Of a stretch of DNA of 64,000 nt, positions 44,717-55,182 are shown piece by piece. The notes under the pieces were generated by a model that made no database searches, was not told where the DNA came from, and saw only the letters and a program-made list of their open reading frames with translations. Source of the stretch: Legionella steelei (GTDB lineage Bacteria > Pseudomonadota > Gammaproteobacteria > Legionellales > Legionellaceae); contig NZ_LNYY01000016.1 of NCBI RefSeq assembly GCF_001468005.1, positions 159,756-223,755 of the forward strand. Direction: 5' to 3'. The translations under genes were made by a program, and so were the position numbers. The first letter of the stretch is position 1, and the number at the start of each line of letters is the position of its first letter.

Positions 44717-45340
44717 ATGTCTAAGAAAGATTTAAGTTGGTTAAAATATATTGCTGAAATTCAAGCAATCGCACAAAATGGACTGACCTATTCAAATAAT
44801 GAGTTTGATAAAGAACGTTATTTAAGACTTCGCGAAATTGCCTCTGAATTTATGGCGAATTATTCAGACACGCCACTTGCTGAGATAAAACAGATTTTTT
44901 CATTAGAAGCAGGATATGCCACACCTAAAGTTGATGTTCGAGCGTTTATTTTAAAGGATAACAAGCTCTTATTGGTTAAGGAGCGTGCCGATGAATTGTG
45001 GACTCTACCTGGTGGTTGGGCAGAAACAAACGAGTCTGCCGCCGAATCCGTAATTAGGGAAACTAAGGAAGAAAGTGGATTTGATGTTTCTGTAATTCGG
45101 CTGCTCGCTCTATGGGACAAACAGAAGCATGATCATCCATTACAATGGCCTCATACCTATAAATGCTTTTTTCATTGTGAAATTATCTCTGGTGTGGCCA
45201 AGGAAAATCTAGAAATTTCTGCGATTGATTTTTTTGATTTAGCACATTTACCACCTCTTTCAACACCAAGAGTCACACAAAAGCAAATTGCGCGCTTATA
45301 TGAACTTGTTAATAGTTCTGATAAAACTCTTTTTGACTGA
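44717..45340 (+). CDS. Nudix hydrolase with N-terminal helical domain
   Basis: 207 aa. Residues 1-60 form the helical N-terminal domain seen in ADP-ribose/CDP-choline-type pyrophosphatases (hydrolases of X-linked moieties in nucleotides). The Nudix box begins at Gly100: GGWAETNESA...RETKEESG with all Glu ligands and the Arg present. AAGGGA lies nine bases before the ATG. Divergent from the MerR-QueF gene across a 91-base gap with a MerR operator, so co-regulation is plausible. Substrate unknown; the N-terminal domain suggests a nucleoside diphosphate linked to a small group. Confidence 0.9.
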   Translation: MSKKDLSWLKYIAEIQAIAQNGLTYSNNEFDKERYLRLREIASEFMANYSDTPLAEIKQIFSLEAGYATPKVDVRAFILKDNKLLLVKERADELWTLPGGWAETNESAAESVIRETKEESGFDVSVIRLLALWDKQKHDHPLQWPHTYKCFFHCEIISGVAKENLEISAIDFFDLAHLPPLSTPRVTQKQIARLYELVNSSDKTLFD

Positions 45341-45473
45341 GCATGTACTTGACGCAGTACTTACGTCATACTTGGCCGTTACCAACGAAAAGGAAAATCG
45401 ATGGAACAGCAGTGCAAGGGCTATATAAATTAGGTATACTCTTTTCTAACTTTCGCATACAGGAGATCAAAAA

Positions 45474-45944
45474 ATGGCACGTGGTATAAATAAAGTCATC
45501 TTAATTGGCAATGTCGGTGTCGACCCTGACGTACGCTATTTACCAAATGGTAATGCTGTAACTACTCTCTCAATAGCAACCAGTGAATCATGGAAAGATA
45601 AAGTAACTGGTGAAAAGCAAGATCGTACAGAATGGCATCGCGTGGTGTGCTTTAATCGCTTGGGTGAAATTGCCGGTGAATATGTACGTAAAGGTTCTAA
45701 GCTTTATGTAGAAGGCAGCTTAAGAACCAGAAAATGGCAGGATCAACAAGGCCAAGACCGATATACCACTGAAATTGTTGCCAATGACATTCAAATGTTA
45801 GACAGCAAAGGGACGGCTTCATCCGGTTTTGATGAGATGCCACAAGCCCAATTTTCGCCAAGCAATCAAAGTGCTCCAAGACAACAACCGACTCAAGTGC
45901 CACAAGATGCTTTTGATCAATTAGATGATGATGTCCCATTCTAA
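45474..45944 (+). CDS. ssb: Single-stranded DNA-binding protein SSB
   Basis: Binds single-stranded DNA in replication, repair and recombination; 156 aa. OB-fold start [22 protein letters not shown] and GSKLYVEG; a Gln/Pro-rich linker and the acidic partner-binding tip DDDVPF at the C-terminus are all intact. AGGAG lies ten bases before the ATG. Followed by a strong terminator at 45982, so it is the last gene of its transcript. Confidence 0.97.
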   Translation: MARGINKVILIGNVGVDPDVRYLPNGNAVTTLSIATSESWKDKVTGEKQDRTEWHRVVCFNRLGEIAGEYVRKGSKLYVEGSLRTRKWQDQQGQDRYTTEIVANDIQMLDSKGTASSGFDEMPQAQFSPSNQSAPRQQPTQVPQDAFDQLDDDVPF

Positions 45945-45981
45945 TTTCAACTGAATAGTAGTCCTTACTTCTTACTTTATT

Positions 45982-46006
45982 GCCCTTACTAATAAGGGCT
46001 TTTTTT
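45982..46006 (+). terminator. Rho-independent terminator after ssb
   Basis: GCCCTTA (45982-45988), loop CTAA, TAAGGGC (45993-45999), followed by seven T. A seven-pair stem with tetraloop and U-tract, 37 bases after the ssb stop. Confidence 0.9.
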
Positions 46007-46202
46007 CATAACGAGTTATTTTTCTACTGCGGTGTAAATGCCGTGAAGCAAAACCTGGAGATACTGTATATCGAGGGCAACGCGAATGCTACTTCGCTAC
46101 CCAAACTACCGACTCCACATTATCATTATTAATTGTGAACTGATATTTTACATACTTGATCATGAACCAATATTTTCATTCATTAATCCAATTGAGGTTT
46201 GT

Positions 46203-46558
46203 ATGGATACAATTAATTTAGTTGAGAAATTCAAACTTTTAGCGAGTATTGGTCACCACGTATTGTTGGAGAACTTAATGGTCAATATGTCAAACTTGCA
46301 AAATTCAAGGGAGAGTTCATCTGGCATAGCCATGCTAATGAAGATGAATTATTTCTAGTTGTGAAGGGCATTCCAAACATTGAGTTCAGGCATAAAAAAA
46401 TCACCTTAAATGAAGGTGAATTTTATATTGTACCCAAAGGCGTAGAACATAAACCGGTTGCACACGAAGAGGTACATGTCCTCCTGTTAGAACCAAAATC
46501 TACAGAGCAGACAGGTGGTATTGAGAGTGATTTACTTGTAGAACAGCCGTGGATTTAA
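46203..46558 (+). pseudogene. Cupin-like gene broken by a one-base frameshift
   Basis: The first 12 codons from ATG 46203 (MDTINLVEKFKL) are continued in another frame by FSEYWSPRIVGELNGQ, HSHANEDELFLVV and GEFYIVPKGVEHKP, a normal small metal-type cupin that ends EQPWI at 46558. Adding one T to the TTTT run at 46237-46240 restores a single frame of 118 aa. The break thus looks like loss of one base in a homopolymer: a young pseudogene or a sequencing error. The first motif HSHANEDE and the late HxP... region keep metal-ligand residues, so the intact form would have been functional. The 195 bases after the ssb terminator otherwise show nothing. Confidence 0.8.
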
Positions 46559-46780
46559 TTTGTTGATAAAAACAAATAAATCGCTAGTTTAGACCTCATA
46601 TTTTTTTTCAGTAGTGGTAGAATTGAGTTTGTATCAAGTTCCTTTTGATGCATGCTACAGCAAGCACCATCACTTCAATGAAGGAGAAAGTCCCTCATGC
46701 TAAAAGTTGGACGAACATCCTAAAAATTCAAGAATTTATTTATATAATTTAGCATTATTTACAGGCGATATAGGCATTTA

Positions 46781-48523
46781 ATGATCGAAAAACACAGCTT
46801 TTTTCCTTATCTCAAAAAACAAAAGTACGTCGTTATATTTAATTATATTCATTATGATGGCATAGGTGATTTTAATCATCTTCTTGATTTTGCAAAAGAA
46901 TTTACTCCGCAGGCTGAAAAATTGGGGATAAAAATCATTCTTCTTGTTGTAAGTACTGCACATAGGGAAAAATTAGTAAAACAACGCCTACAAACTATAT
47001 TACCAGCACTAAAAGCCCATGTCCTGGAGTTGGGGGAAAGCTCAGGAGATAAGGCAATTCAGGAGTTTTCCAATTTCATTCAAAACAACCTCGAATTAAA
47101 GAGCGAATTAAGTACCACTTGCAGCATTTTTCAAATCTCTACATCCATGGCCAAAGCACAAAAAGATGCTATATTGAGCTTTTGCCCATCCGAAATACCC
47201 GTCATCACTATCCCCGAAATCACAGGGTTACGTACCTCTGCCTTAAATCTGCCGCTTAGTCATATTGATCCGAGAGATGAAATGACTCAGATAGATTTAA
47301 AAACCCAAAATATTAATACACGATATCTTGGACTGCAAAAGGTTCCTTATCAGTATGGGTTGAAAATTAGGAGTCACTGTCTTCTAAGTTTGATGGCATT
47401 GGAAAATAGAAATTTTTTCAAGCATGTAACAGGTCTAAACGATTCCGCACCAATCACTCCAGAAGACATATCAAAAATGTTAGCTAAAACACAGTTAGTC
47501 CCTGCTTACCTACAAGACTGGGATAGTATCAATCGATTTCTATCTTTTTGTATTCAGAGATTTCAAATATCTAATCAGGAGCACTTGGTAATCTATTTAA
47601 ATAATATTAGACACAATAATCGAACTGGTGTCTTTAGTGTAGTTCCTCATATTCTACTCGACGCTGAAGAAATTCTATTTCTAGAAGAGAATCAATTTGA
47701 TGATTTAATCATCAAACGAAAAAACAAACAGTATTTGCCATTTATGGAAGAACAGCTAATATTCGGTTCCTTATTCTTATTCGCAAGAAATTCAAATATT
47801 TCTGCTATAGAAATTAATGTAAATGGCAATATTCGTAGAATTAACTACAGTCCCACAACGATTTGCAATCCACCAAAGGTTGTTTCCATTTTAACCGATT
47901 TTAATTTGAATGATACTGATTACGATCTCCTGATAGAAAACGCGTCCGACATAGTTGGAGTCTCAGGTGATAATACCATTGAAAAAGCGCTCTCATACAA
48001 TAAACTACCCTTTTTGCAACCCAACAACAAAGAAAACTTTGAATCGGTCATGAGGTTGCTCGGTCACTTAGCCAAGCTCTATTTACCGATTGACACACCA
48101 AATCTGCATAAAGACTTTGAAGCATTTTTTTGTAATAAAATGATGCGCTTAGATAAACCTGAGTGTTTTACCAATTTACTAGAGATCGACATTCGATCAC
48201 TTTATAAGGTATGGCCAGCAGTGGTTGAAGGTTTACGCCAGAATTACAATATCTTTAATCAAATTCATGCCATCTTTTATGAACCACTTCTTCACTACAG
48301 TGCTCAAACAGGCGATATCGCCTTGTTGCATTTAATTCATAATCATTTTGAAGACATCAATTTCAATATTCCTAATAAACAGGATGAAACGGCATTAACA
48401 ATTGCTGAAAAAAATAACCACAGATTGTTTATTAAGGAGTTGCAATCTCTTATGCAAAAAAAGGAAGAATCAAAAGATCTTAGAATAAGCAATAAAAACT
48501 GTTTATCCAATAACGTTGGTTAA
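46781..48523 (+). CDS. Candidate effector: GT-B-like protein with C-terminal ankyrin-like repeats
   Basis: 580 aa, low-GC, not recognised as a named family. The N-terminus (YIHYDGIGDFNHLLDFA) resembles the GxGD loop of GT-B glycosyltransferases, and about residues 385-417 read ENASDIVGVSGDNTIEKALS then LPFLQP, a pattern like the donor-binding part of that fold. Residues about 497-560 look like two ankyrin repeats (LLHYSAQTGDIALLHLI; DETALTIAEKNNHRLFIKEL). The tail has KKEESKD, a modest glutamate-rich signal. Taken together it looks like a secreted host-directed protein; glycosyltransferase activity is only inferred. It stands alone, 258 bases from the cupin pseudogene start region and convergent to the ribosomal cluster. 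Confidence 0.75.
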   Translation: MIEKHSFFPYLKKQKYVVIFNYIHYDGIGDFNHLLDFAKEFTPQAEKLGIKIILLVVSTAHREKLVKQRLQTILPALKAHVLELGESSGDKAIQEFSNFIQNNLELKSELSTTCSIFQISTSMAKAQKDAILSFCPSEIPVITIPEITGLRTSALNLPLSHIDPRDEMTQIDLKTQNINTRYLGLQKVPYQYGLKIRSHCLLSLMALENRNFFKHVTGLNDSAPITPEDISKMLAKTQLVPAYLQDWDSINRFLSFCIQRFQISNQEHLVIYLNNIRHNNRTGVFSVVPHILLDAEEILFLEENQFDDLIIKRKNKQYLPFMEEQLIFGSLFLFARNSNISAIEINVNGNIRRINYSPTTICNPPKVVSILTDFNLNDTDYDLLIENASDIVGVSGDNTIEKALSYNKLPFLQPNNKENFESVMRLLGHLAKLYLPIDTPNLHKDFEAFFCNKMMRLDKPECFTNLLEIDIRSLYKVWPAVVEGLRQNYNIFNQIHAIFYEPLLHYSAQTGDIALLHLIHNHFEDINFNIPNKQDETALTIAEKNNHRLFIKELQSLMQKKEESKDLRISNKNCLSNNVG

Positions 48524-48697
48524 ATTATATTAAGCAACTAAAAATTGATTCATTAGACAACGTTAAGCATTAATGCAATGAGGTCTTTATTTTGAATACA
48601 GGATAAACATGTCGACTCAATGATTATTCTATGTAGGGATCCGTCATTAAATTCCCCAAACCTAAAGAAAATCACCTTGAGGGGACTCAATGTACTT

Positions 48698-48720
48698 AAA
48701 AAAAACCCGCATAATGCGGG
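48698..48720 (-). terminator. Rho-independent terminator of the alpha ribosomal operon
   Basis: On the minus strand CCCGCA, loop TTA, TGCGGG (stem at 48706-48711 and 48715-48720), then eight T (48698-48705). It lies 27 bases after the rplQ stop and closes the long ribosomal transcript unit. Confidence 0.93.
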
Positions 48721-48747
48721 TTTCTTTAATTAATGCGAATACTAAAT

Positions 48748-49131
48748 TTATTCTTCAGCTTCGTCACTAACAGCAGGTCTGTCTAAGAGCTCTACAATGG
48801 CCATAGGAGCATTATCACCCTCTCTAAAACCACATTTGATGATACGTACATAACCACCAGGACGCTCCACAAAACGTGGACCTAAATCAGTAAATAATTT
48901 ACCAACAGCAGACTTAGATCTTAAAATATCAAATGCATGACGACGTGAAGCAACTGAGTCAACTTTTGATACAGTAATTAAAGGTTCAATATAACGTCGC
49001 AAATCTTTAGCCTTAGGCAGAGTTGTTTTGATCAACTCATGCTCGATTAAAGAATTACACATGTTTGCAAACATAGCCTTTCTATGGCTACTTGTACGGC
49101 CAAAACTTCGACCTGAATTACGGTGACGCAT
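48748..49131 (-). CDS. rplQ: 50S ribosomal protein L17
   Basis: 127-aa large-subunit protein, beginning [12 protein letters not shown] and including the basic [14 protein letters not shown] helix. The ATG at 49131 has AGGAG eight bases upstream; the TTG two codons earlier is not needed. Eighteen bases after rpoA; last gene of the alpha operon (rpsM-rpsK-rpsD-rpoA-rplQ), followed by a terminator. The C-terminus is short and acidic (SDEAEE). Confidence 0.97.
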   Translation of the reverse strand: MRHRNSGRSFGRTSSHRKAMFANMCNSLIEHELIKTTLPKAKDLRRYIEPLITVSKVDSVASRRHAFDILRSKSAVGKLFTDLGPRFVERPGGYVRIIKCGFREGDNAPMAIVELLDRPAVSDEAEE

Positions 49132-49149
49132 AACCAAAACTCCTAAACT

Positions 49150-50142
49150 TTATTCGCCAAGATTCGCTGGCGGCCAATTCTCAAGTTTCATACCTAGCGA
49201 TAATGAACGTGACGCTAAAACATCCTTAATTTCAGTTAAAGATTTCTTACCTAAATTAGGAGTTTTTAAGAGTTCATTTTCAGTTCTTTGTACTAAATCG
49301 CCAATATAATGAATATTTTCTGCTTTCAAACAATTTGCAGATCGAACAGTTAATTCTAAATCATCGACAGAACGTAATAGAATAGGATCAAAATCGTTGC
49401 GTTCTTTATTATCAGATCGAGACTCTTCAAATTTCATGTCTACAAAAGCATGCAGTTGTCTTTGAAGAATACTAGCAGAAATCCGTATTGATTCTTCAGC
49501 ATCAATAGTTCCGTTAGTTTCTAACTCAATAGTTAACTTATCAAGGTCAGTTCGATTTTCTACACGAGCACTGTCAACATAATAAGCCACTTTTTTAACT
49601 GGAGAGAAACTATTATCAATTTTTAGCTTACCAACTGATTTTCTTTCTACTTCATCATCGAAATGTCTAACGAATGAATCAGTACTGTGGAAACCAATCC
49701 CTCGTTCAACTTTTAATGTCATATTTAATTTGCCTTTTTCATTCAAATTAGCAATGACCAGCTCTGGATTAACAATTTCTAATCCATGAGTCAGTTGAAT
49801 ATCACCAGCCGTAACTTGACAAGGACCTTGCTTGTTTAATGTTACAAGAGCTTCTTCACCGACTGTCATTTTTGTCGCAACTAACTTCAGGTTCAGTAAA
49901 ATGTCTACGACATCTTCCTGTACACCTTCAATTGTGCTGTACTCATGCAAAACACCATCGATTGAAACTTCAGTAATCGCACTTCCAGGCATTGATGATA
50001 GTAAAATACGTCTCAAAGCATTGCCGAGAGTATGACCAAAGCCACGCTCCAAAGGCTCTAAAACTATTCTAGCTTTATAGGGCGATTCAGCCTGGACCTT
50101 AAGAACATTAGGTGTCAACATTTCATTGATTTCAGTATACAT
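49150..50142 (-). CDS. rpoA: RNA polymerase alpha subunit
   Basis: 330 aa. The N-terminal assembly domain includes [20 protein letters not shown], where beta and beta' dock; the C-terminal domain (about 250-325) holds [18 protein letters not shown] and [16 protein letters not shown] for UP-element and activator contact. Lies between rpsD and rplQ, 18 bases from each. GGAG is about ten bases upstream of the ATG. Full length and unremarkable. Confidence 0.98.
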   Translation of the reverse strand: MYTEINEMLTPNVLKVQAESPYKARIVLEPLERGFGHTLGNALRRILLSSMPGSAITEVSIDGVLHEYSTIEGVQEDVVDILLNLKLVATKMTVGEEALVTLNKQGPCQVTAGDIQLTHGLEIVNPELVIANLNEKGKLNMTLKVERGIGFHSTDSFVRHFDDEVERKSVGKLKIDNSFSPVKKVAYYVDSARVENRTDLDKLTIELETNGTIDAEESIRISASILQRQLHAFVDMKFEESRSDNKERNDFDPILLRSVDDLELTVRSANCLKAENIHYIGDLVQRTENELLKTPNLGKKSLTEIKDVLASRSLSLGMKLENWPPANLGE

Positions 50143-50160
50143 TCAGCTATTTCTCCGAGC

Positions 50161-50781
50161 TTACTTAGAGTAAAGTTCTACAACCAAGTTTACGTTGTAG
50201 TCTGAAGATAAGTCAGTTAACGTTGGTGCTGTAGAGAATGTTCCCTTAAAAGAAGAATTATCTACAGTAATCCAATCACAAGCAGCTCTTTGTTCTGATA
50301 AAGCTAAAGCAGCCTGAATACGACCTTGAGCTTTTGCTCTTTGACGAACAGACACAACATCACCTGGTTTAACAAGTAACGATGGAACGTTAACTACTTT
50401 ATCATTAACAAGTATCGCTTTATGCGTAACTAATTGACGCGCTTCAGCACGTGTACTTGCAAATCCCATACGATAGACAACATTATCTAAACGTCTTTCA
50501 AGCAATGACATTAGATTTTCACCTGTTGAGCCTTTCATACGAGCAGCCATTTTGTAATAGCCACGGAATTGCTTTTCAAGAACACCGTACAATCTTCTGA
50601 TTTTTTGTTTCTCTCTAAGCTGAATTCCATAACCATTCAGACGTGGTTTTTTATCTCCATGTTGTCCAGGTAATTTTTCTGATTTACATTTGGACTTGTG
50701 ATCACGGACACCACTTTTAAGTAATAAATCACAACCTTCACGACGTGATAACTTACATTTTGGACCAAGATATCTAGCCAT
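50161..50781 (-). CDS. rpsD: 30S ribosomal protein S4
   Basis: 206 aa, starting [16 protein letters not shown]; the S4 RNA-binding domain begins near residue 95 ([20 protein letters not shown]). S4 starts 30S assembly by binding 16S rRNA and in E. coli represses the alpha operon translationally; whether a target pseudoknot exists upstream of rpsM here cannot be judged by eye. Sixteen bases after rpsK. Confidence 0.98.
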   Translation of the reverse strand: MARYLGPKCKLSRREGCDLLLKSGVRDHKSKCKSEKLPGQHGDKKPRLNGYGIQLREKQKIRRLYGVLEKQFRGYYKMAARMKGSTGENLMSLLERRLDNVVYRMGFASTRAEARQLVTHKAILVNDKVVNVPSLLVKPGDVVSVRQRAKAQGRIQAALALSEQRAACDWITVDNSSFKGTFSTAPTLTDLSSDYNVNLVVELYSK

Positions 50782-50797
50782 TAATTACTCCTGAGTC

Positions 50798-51196
50798 TTA
50801 TACACGACGTTTTTTAGGTGGCTTACACCCGTTATGGGGAATACCAGTAACATCGGTGATTTCAACAATTTTAAAATCCTGTGAAATTAATTCACGAATG
50901 GTGGATTCTCTTCCAGGGCCAGGACCATGGACAAATACAGCCACAGATTTCATACCGTATTCTTTTGCAACAGCAGCAGCACGCTCAGTAGCAACCTGCG
51001 CAGCATAAGGTGTACTTTTTCTTGATCCTCTAAATCCAGAACCACCAGATGTTGCCCAGCATAGAGCATTACCTTGTCTATCAGTAAAGGTCACTATAGT
51101 GTTATTAAAAGAAGCATGAACGTGAACGATACCATCTGACACGACACGTTTTGCCTTCTTGCGTACTTTTTGTTGTTTTGACTTAGTTATTGCCAT
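50798..51196 (-). CDS. rpsK: 30S ribosomal protein S11
   Basis: 132 aa of the 30S platform. Contains [16 protein letters not shown] and the highly conserved ending [18 protein letters not shown]. The N-terminal about 16 residues are the usual basic tail ([12 protein letters not shown]). Twenty-one bases after rpsM. Confidence 0.98.
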   Translation of the reverse strand: MAITKSKQQKVRKKAKRVVSDGIVHVHASFNNTIVTFTDRQGNALCWATSGGSGFRGSRKSTPYAAQVATERAAAVAKEYGMKSVAVFVHGPGPGRESTIRELISQDFKIVEITDVTGIPHNGCKPPKKRRV

Positions 51197-51217
51197 CTTA
51201 CTTTCCTACATGAAAAA

Positions 51218-51574
51218 TCAACCGGTAGTGCCTTTTCTGCGACCTTTACGTGTACGAGCATTAGTTTTCGTACGTTGTCCGCGTAATGGCAACCCTCTTC
51301 TGTGTCTTAGACCACGATAACATCCTAGATCCATAAGGCGCTTAATGTTCATTGTCACAACACGACGCAAATCACCTTCCACTGTAATTTTTGCAATTTC
51401 TGTTCTTAAAGACTCAAGTTGAGCATCGGTTAGTCCTGAAACCTTTTTAGAAGGTTCAATACCAACTGCAGAACACAGTTTTAAGGATGTAGGTTTACCA
51501 ATACCATATATTGCTGTTAAAGCAATCACAACATGTTTGTGATCAGGTATATTTACTCCTGCAATACGAGCCAT
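51218..51574 (-). CDS. rpsM: 30S ribosomal protein S13
   Basis: 118 aa of the 30S head, contacting tRNA and the L5 bridge. [14 protein letters not shown] at the start, the helix-two-turn-helix [10 protein letters not shown], and the basic tail [13 protein letters not shown] are present. First gene of the alpha operon, 77 bases after rpmJ, the second-widest gap in the ribosomal cluster. Confidence 0.98.
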   Translation of the reverse strand: MARIAGVNIPDHKHVVIALTAIYGIGKPTSLKLCSAVGIEPSKKVSGLTDAQLESLRTEIAKITVEGDLRRVVTMNIKRLMDLGCYRGLRHRRGLPLRGQRTKTNARTRKGRRKGTTG

Positions 51575-51651
51575 TAACTTCTCCGAACGTTATTTGTTCT
51601 GTCGAAAGGGACAGAAGAATACTATTTTTATAAAATTAAATCAAGCAGATA

Positions 51652-51765
51652 TTAACCTTGCCTTTGTTTATGTCTGGCATCTTTACAAATAACTCGTATA
51701 GTGCCACTTCTTTTAATAATCTTGCAATTGCGACAAATTCGCTTTACAGATGCTCTTACTTTCAT
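51652..51765 (-). CDS. rpmJ: 50S ribosomal protein L36
   Basis: A 37-aa gene, short enough to be missed. It reads [20 protein letters not shown] and ends RHKQRQG. The zinc ligands Cys11, Cys14, Cys27 and His32 are all present, so this is the zinc-containing (C+) form. It sits 18 bases after secY at the usual end of the spc operon. Confidence 0.97.
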   Translation of the reverse strand: MKVRASVKRICRNCKIIKRSGTIRVICKDARHKQRQG

Positions 51766-51783
51766 TCTTAACTCCGATAAAAA

Positions 51784-53112
51784 TCATAAAAGACCAGGTA
51801 GTTTGGTACCTTTAAAATTAGCCTTTTTCATTAAAGAATCATATTGCTGAGTCATTAAATGAGCTTGTACCTGAGCTACAAAATCCATAATAACAACCAC
51901 GATAATCAGCAAAGATGTTCCTCCGAAATAAAAAGGGACATGCCATGTATACATCAAAATCTGTGGCAAAAGACAAACCAGAACTAAATAGATTGCACCA
52001 ACTAATGTCAAGCGAGTCATTACACCGTCAATATATTTAGTTGTTTGCTCACCGGGTCTAATTCCAGGTATATATGCACCAGATTTCTTCAAATTATCAG
52101 CAGTATCTTTGGGGTTAAACACCAGAGCTGCATAGAAGAACGCAAAAAATATAATAGCTACTGCATAAACTATTAAATATAAAGGTTGTCCAGGTGACAA
52201 AGCCATTCCGACATCTGCAAGCCAGCCTAAACCTTTTGTATGCGAGAAAAATTGAGCTAAAGTCGCCGGTAACAAAATAATACTGGATGCAAAAATAGGC
52301 GGTATTACACCAGACATATTGATTTTTAAAGGCAAATGACTGGTTTGAGCAGCATAAACCTTTCTACCTTGCGTCCTTTGCGCATAATTAACTCTTATAC
52401 GTCGTTGTGCACGCTCCATAAATACAACAAAACCTGTTACAACTACTACAACCACTGCGATAAGAATCATAGTCAAAGCTTGCATTTGTCCTTCTTTAAC
52501 TTGTTGAAGAACCGAAGCAATCGCAGTAGGCATACTTGATACAATTCCCGAAAAGATAATTAAAGATATTCCATTACCAACACCTTTTTCAGTAATCTGC
52601 TCACCTAACCACATTAAAAACATAGTTCCTGTAACTAAAGTTACAACTGCAGTAAAGTAAAATGAAAAATCAGCTTGAAGCGCAATTTGCTGCCCTGCTA
52701 ACCAGCGTGCCATTCCTAAAGATTGAAACACTGAAAGCAACAAAGTTAAGTATCGTGTGTACTGATTTATCTTCCTGCGTCCAGACTCACCTTCTTTCTT
52801 AAGTTGCTCAAGTTTAGGTGAAACAACTGTAAATAACTGGAGTATAATAGACGCTGAAATATACGGCATGATTCCTATTGCAAAAACCGTAACACGCGAT
52901 AATGCACCACCAGAAAACATATTGAATAAGCCAAAAATTGTATTCTGTTGCTCGTTAAAAAAATTAGCCAATCGTGCTGGATCCAAACCTGGCACAGGTA
53001 TGTGAGCACCCAATCGATAAACTAAAATAGCGAGAACAACAAACAATAATCTTGATTTTAGTTCAGCCAATCCACCACGTGATTGGCTCGCATTATGTTT
53101 TTGGTTTTTCAT
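51784..53112 (-). CDS. secY: Preprotein translocase subunit SecY
   Basis: Central pore of the Sec translocon in the inner membrane; 442 aa with ten helices. First helix follows [11 protein letters not shown]; the plug region and [10 protein letters not shown], the [11 protein letters not shown] helix and the cytoplasmic C5 loop ([10 protein letters not shown]) are in place. ATG 53112 has GAAGAG five bases before it; the earlier GTG at 53118 lies within the rplO end. Two bases after the rplO stop in the spc operon. Confidence 0.98.
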   Translation of the reverse strand: MKNQKHNASQSRGGLAELKSRLLFVVLAILVYRLGAHIPVPGLDPARLANFFNEQQNTIFGLFNMFSGGALSRVTVFAIGIMPYISASIILQLFTVVSPKLEQLKKEGESGRRKINQYTRYLTLLLSVFQSLGMARWLAGQQIALQADFSFYFTAVVTLVTGTMFLMWLGEQITEKGVGNGISLIIFSGIVSSMPTAIASVLQQVKEGQMQALTMILIAVVVVVVTGFVVFMERAQRRIRVNYAQRTQGRKVYAAQTSHLPLKINMSGVIPPIFASSIILLPATLAQFFSHTKGLGWLADVGMALSPGQPLYLIVYAVAIIFFAFFYAALVFNPKDTADNLKKSGAYIPGIRPGEQTTKYIDGVMTRLTLVGAIYLVLVCLLPQILMYTWHVPFYFGGTSLLIIVVVIMDFVAQVQAHLMTQQYDSLMKKANFKGTKLPGLL

Positions 53113-53114
53113 AG

Positions 53115-53549
53115 TCACTCTTCTATGCTGCCGCCTAAACCTTCAATGGCTAAACGAGCTCCTTTAGTGACCCTTAAACCTTTAAGTTTGATGGCAGTAG
53201 TTAATTCACCAGATAAAATAACTTTTACATCTTTAATAGAGCCATTAATCAAGCCTGCTTCACGCAAAACATTTAAATCAATTACATCAGCAGATATCTT
53301 TGCAAGCTCACTGAGGCATACTTGATCTATTGTTTTTCCAACTCGTGACTTAAAGCCCATTTTTGGTAATCTTCTTTGAATAGGCATTTGACCGCCTTCA
53401 AAGTTAATTTTATGAAAACCACCAGCTCTTGCTTTTTGACCTTTATGTCCTTTACCACTTGTTTTACCTAGTCCCGATCCAATACCACGACCTAAACGTT
53501 TTTTAGGGCGTCTTGAACCAGGATCTGGTGATAGTGAATTTAAATTCAT
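53115..53549 (-). CDS. rplO: 50S ribosomal protein L15
   Basis: 144 aa. Gly/Arg/Lys-rich extended start ([20 protein letters not shown]) that threads into 23S rRNA, then the globular domain with GFKSRVGK and the C-terminal [15 protein letters not shown]. Its start overlaps the rpmD stop by one base (TAATG), and secY follows two bases after it. Confidence 0.98.
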   Translation of the reverse strand: MNLNSLSPDPGSRRPKKRLGRGIGSGLGKTSGKGHKGQKARAGGFHKINFEGGQMPIQRRLPKMGFKSRVGKTIDQVCLSELAKISADVIDLNVLREAGLINGSIKDVKVILSGELTTAIKLKGLRVTKGARLAIEGLGGSIEE

Positions 53550-53734
53550 TATACACTCTCCTCAACCAGCAATAAGTAATCAACTTTATTAATAAGACCA
53601 CGAATAGCTGGAGTATCATTATGAGATACACTTGAATTAGTTTTACCTAGACCTAATTGTTTTACTATAGAAATATGCTTTGGTTTTCTGCCTATAATGC
53701 TTTTTACCAAAGTTATTTTAATTTTCTTTTCCAT
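53549..53734 (-). CDS. rpmD: 50S ribosomal protein L30
   Basis: 61 aa, the short bacterial form. Contains [14 protein letters not shown] and the loop with [12 protein letters not shown]. Lies two bases after rpsE and shares one base with rplO, the usual rpsE-rpmD-rplO order. Confidence 0.97.
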   Translation of the reverse strand: MEKKIKITLVKSIIGRKPKHISIVKQLGLGKTNSSVSHNDTPAIRGLINKVDYLLLVEESV

Positions 53735-53736
53735 AA

Positions 53737-54246
53737 TTAGCCCGCCATAACTTCTTCAACAGTTTTACCACGCTTGGCCGCAACATAATCTGGGGTACCG
53801 ATATTAGTTAAAGCACCGATCGTAGCTCTTACAATATTGCTTGGGTTGGTAGAACCAATACTCTTAGCTAATATGTTTTGTACGCCGAGAACCTCTAATA
53901 CAGCTCTCATCGCACCACCAGCAATAATTCCAGTACCTTCACTTGCTGGCTTCATAAATACCTTAGAAGCACCATAGTTCCAAGTAATTTCGTGGAATAT
54001 AGTTGATCCAGAAAGTGGAATATAAACCATATTTTTCTTTGCTTGTTCCATTGCTTTTTGAATTGCAATTGGAACTTCGCGCGCTTTACCTCTACCAAAA
54101 CCAACTTTACCTTTGCCGTCACCAACAACAACAAGTACTGCGAAACCAAAAACACGGCCACCCTTAACAACTTTAGCGGTACGGTTTACCGATACTAACT
54201 TTTCTTGGTAGCCATCTGATTTAGGTGATGAATCATCGAATGCCAT
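53737..54246 (-). CDS. rpsE: 30S ribosomal protein S5
   Basis: 169 aa. Double-stranded-RNA-binding N-terminal domain with [16 protein letters not shown], followed by [17 protein letters not shown], and a second alpha/beta domain with [12 protein letters not shown]. Involved in decoding accuracy and the mRNA entry channel; the spectinomycin-contact loop region VVKGGR shows no deletion. Nine bases after rplR. Confidence 0.98.
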   Translation of the reverse strand: MAFDDSSPKSDGYQEKLVSVNRTAKVVKGGRVFGFAVLVVVGDGKGKVGFGRGKAREVPIAIQKAMEQAKKNMVYIPLSGSTIFHEITWNYGASKVFMKPASEGTGIIAGGAMRAVLEVLGVQNILAKSIGSTNPSNIVRATIGALTNIGTPDYVAAKRGKTVEEVMAG

Positions 54247-54255
54247 AATCGTTCC

Positions 54256-54615
54256 TTAAAAATCTAATCCAGCTTCGCGTGCACCTTCTGCAAGGGCTTT
54301 CACTCGGCCATGATATTTATAACCAGCACGATCGAATGCAACTTGCGTAATACCTTGCTCGCTTGCGCGCTTACCAAGTAGTTTGCCAACTAAGCTAGCT
54401 TGCTCTACTTTACATTTACCGGTCAGGCTGGATCGTAATTCTTTATCGTTAGTTGAACATGTTACTAATACTTTATCTCCAAGCTTATCAGCTTGAATGA
54501 TTTGTGAGTAAATGTGTAAACCACTTCTATAAACGACTAGTCTTGCTCTGCCTGATTTACGAATCAATGCCTTTGCTTTTAATCCACGTCGAGCACGTGA
54601 GTTATGTTTATTCAT
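54256..54615 (-). CDS. rplR: 50S ribosomal protein L18
   Basis: 119 aa; binds 5S rRNA with L5. Basic start ([16 protein letters not shown]), [15 protein letters not shown] and the end [22 protein letters not shown] are characteristic. Ten bases after rplF. Confidence 0.97.
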   Translation of the reverse strand: MNKHNSRARRGLKAKALIRKSGRARLVVYRSGLHIYSQIIQADKLGDKVLVTCSTNDKELRSSLTGKCKVEQASLVGKLLGKRASEQGITQVAFDRAGYKYHGRVKALAEGAREAGLDF

Positions 54616-54625
54616 GACTTAAACC

Positions 54626-55165
54626 TTATTTCTTTTTCGCTTCTTTACGCGCAATATACTCGCCAGCAAGTTTAACACCTTTACCTTTATATGGTTCTGG
54701 TGGTCTAAATGCTCTTATTTCAGAAGCTACTTGACCCAAAATTTGTTTATCAACACCTTTCAACAATATTACAGTATTACTTGGTGTTTCGACTAAAACA
54801 CCTTTAGGTAAATGGTATTCAATAGGATGAGAATAACCTAGAGATAAAGTAATTGAATTATCTTTAGATTGTGCTCTATAACCTACGCCAACCAGTTCCA
54901 AGGTAACAACAAAACCTTCAGTTACACCCTTGACCATATTATTTACTAATGCACGCGCTGTTCCAGCTTGAGCCCAAGCTTTAGGATCATTTGCAGCAGG
55001 AGCAAACTCAACATGGTTAGAATCTTTATTTTTAGTTACTTTTACTAACCTATTAATTTTTTGGGTTAGTGTTCCTTTAGGCCCTTTTACAGTAACTTCA
55101 CCATCACCTATTGTTATTTCAACATTTGCTGGTTGAACTACTGGGGCTTTTGCTACTCTAGACAT
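54626..55165 (-). CDS. rplF: 50S ribosomal protein L6
   Basis: 179 aa made of two similar domains; the second carries PPEPYKGKGVKLAGEYIARKE, which contacts 23S rRNA at the factor-binding region. N-terminal MSRVAKAPV is the standard beginning. Seventeen bases after rpsH. Confidence 0.98.
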   Translation of the reverse strand: MSRVAKAPVVQPANVEITIGDGEVTVKGPKGTLTQKINRLVKVTKNKDSNHVEFAPAANDPKAWAQAGTARALVNNMVKGVTEGFVVTLELVGVGYRAQSKDNSITLSLGYSHPIEYHLPKGVLVETPSNTVILLKGVDKQILGQVASEIRAFRPPEPYKGKGVKLAGEYIARKEAKKK

Positions 55166-55182
55166 ATTATTCCTCGCAAGTA

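Noticed and set aside
44860-45120. Antisense frames within the Nudix gene and similar shadows in other genes
   Set aside because: They lack ribosome sites and family features, and the opposite strand carries a clear conserved gene.
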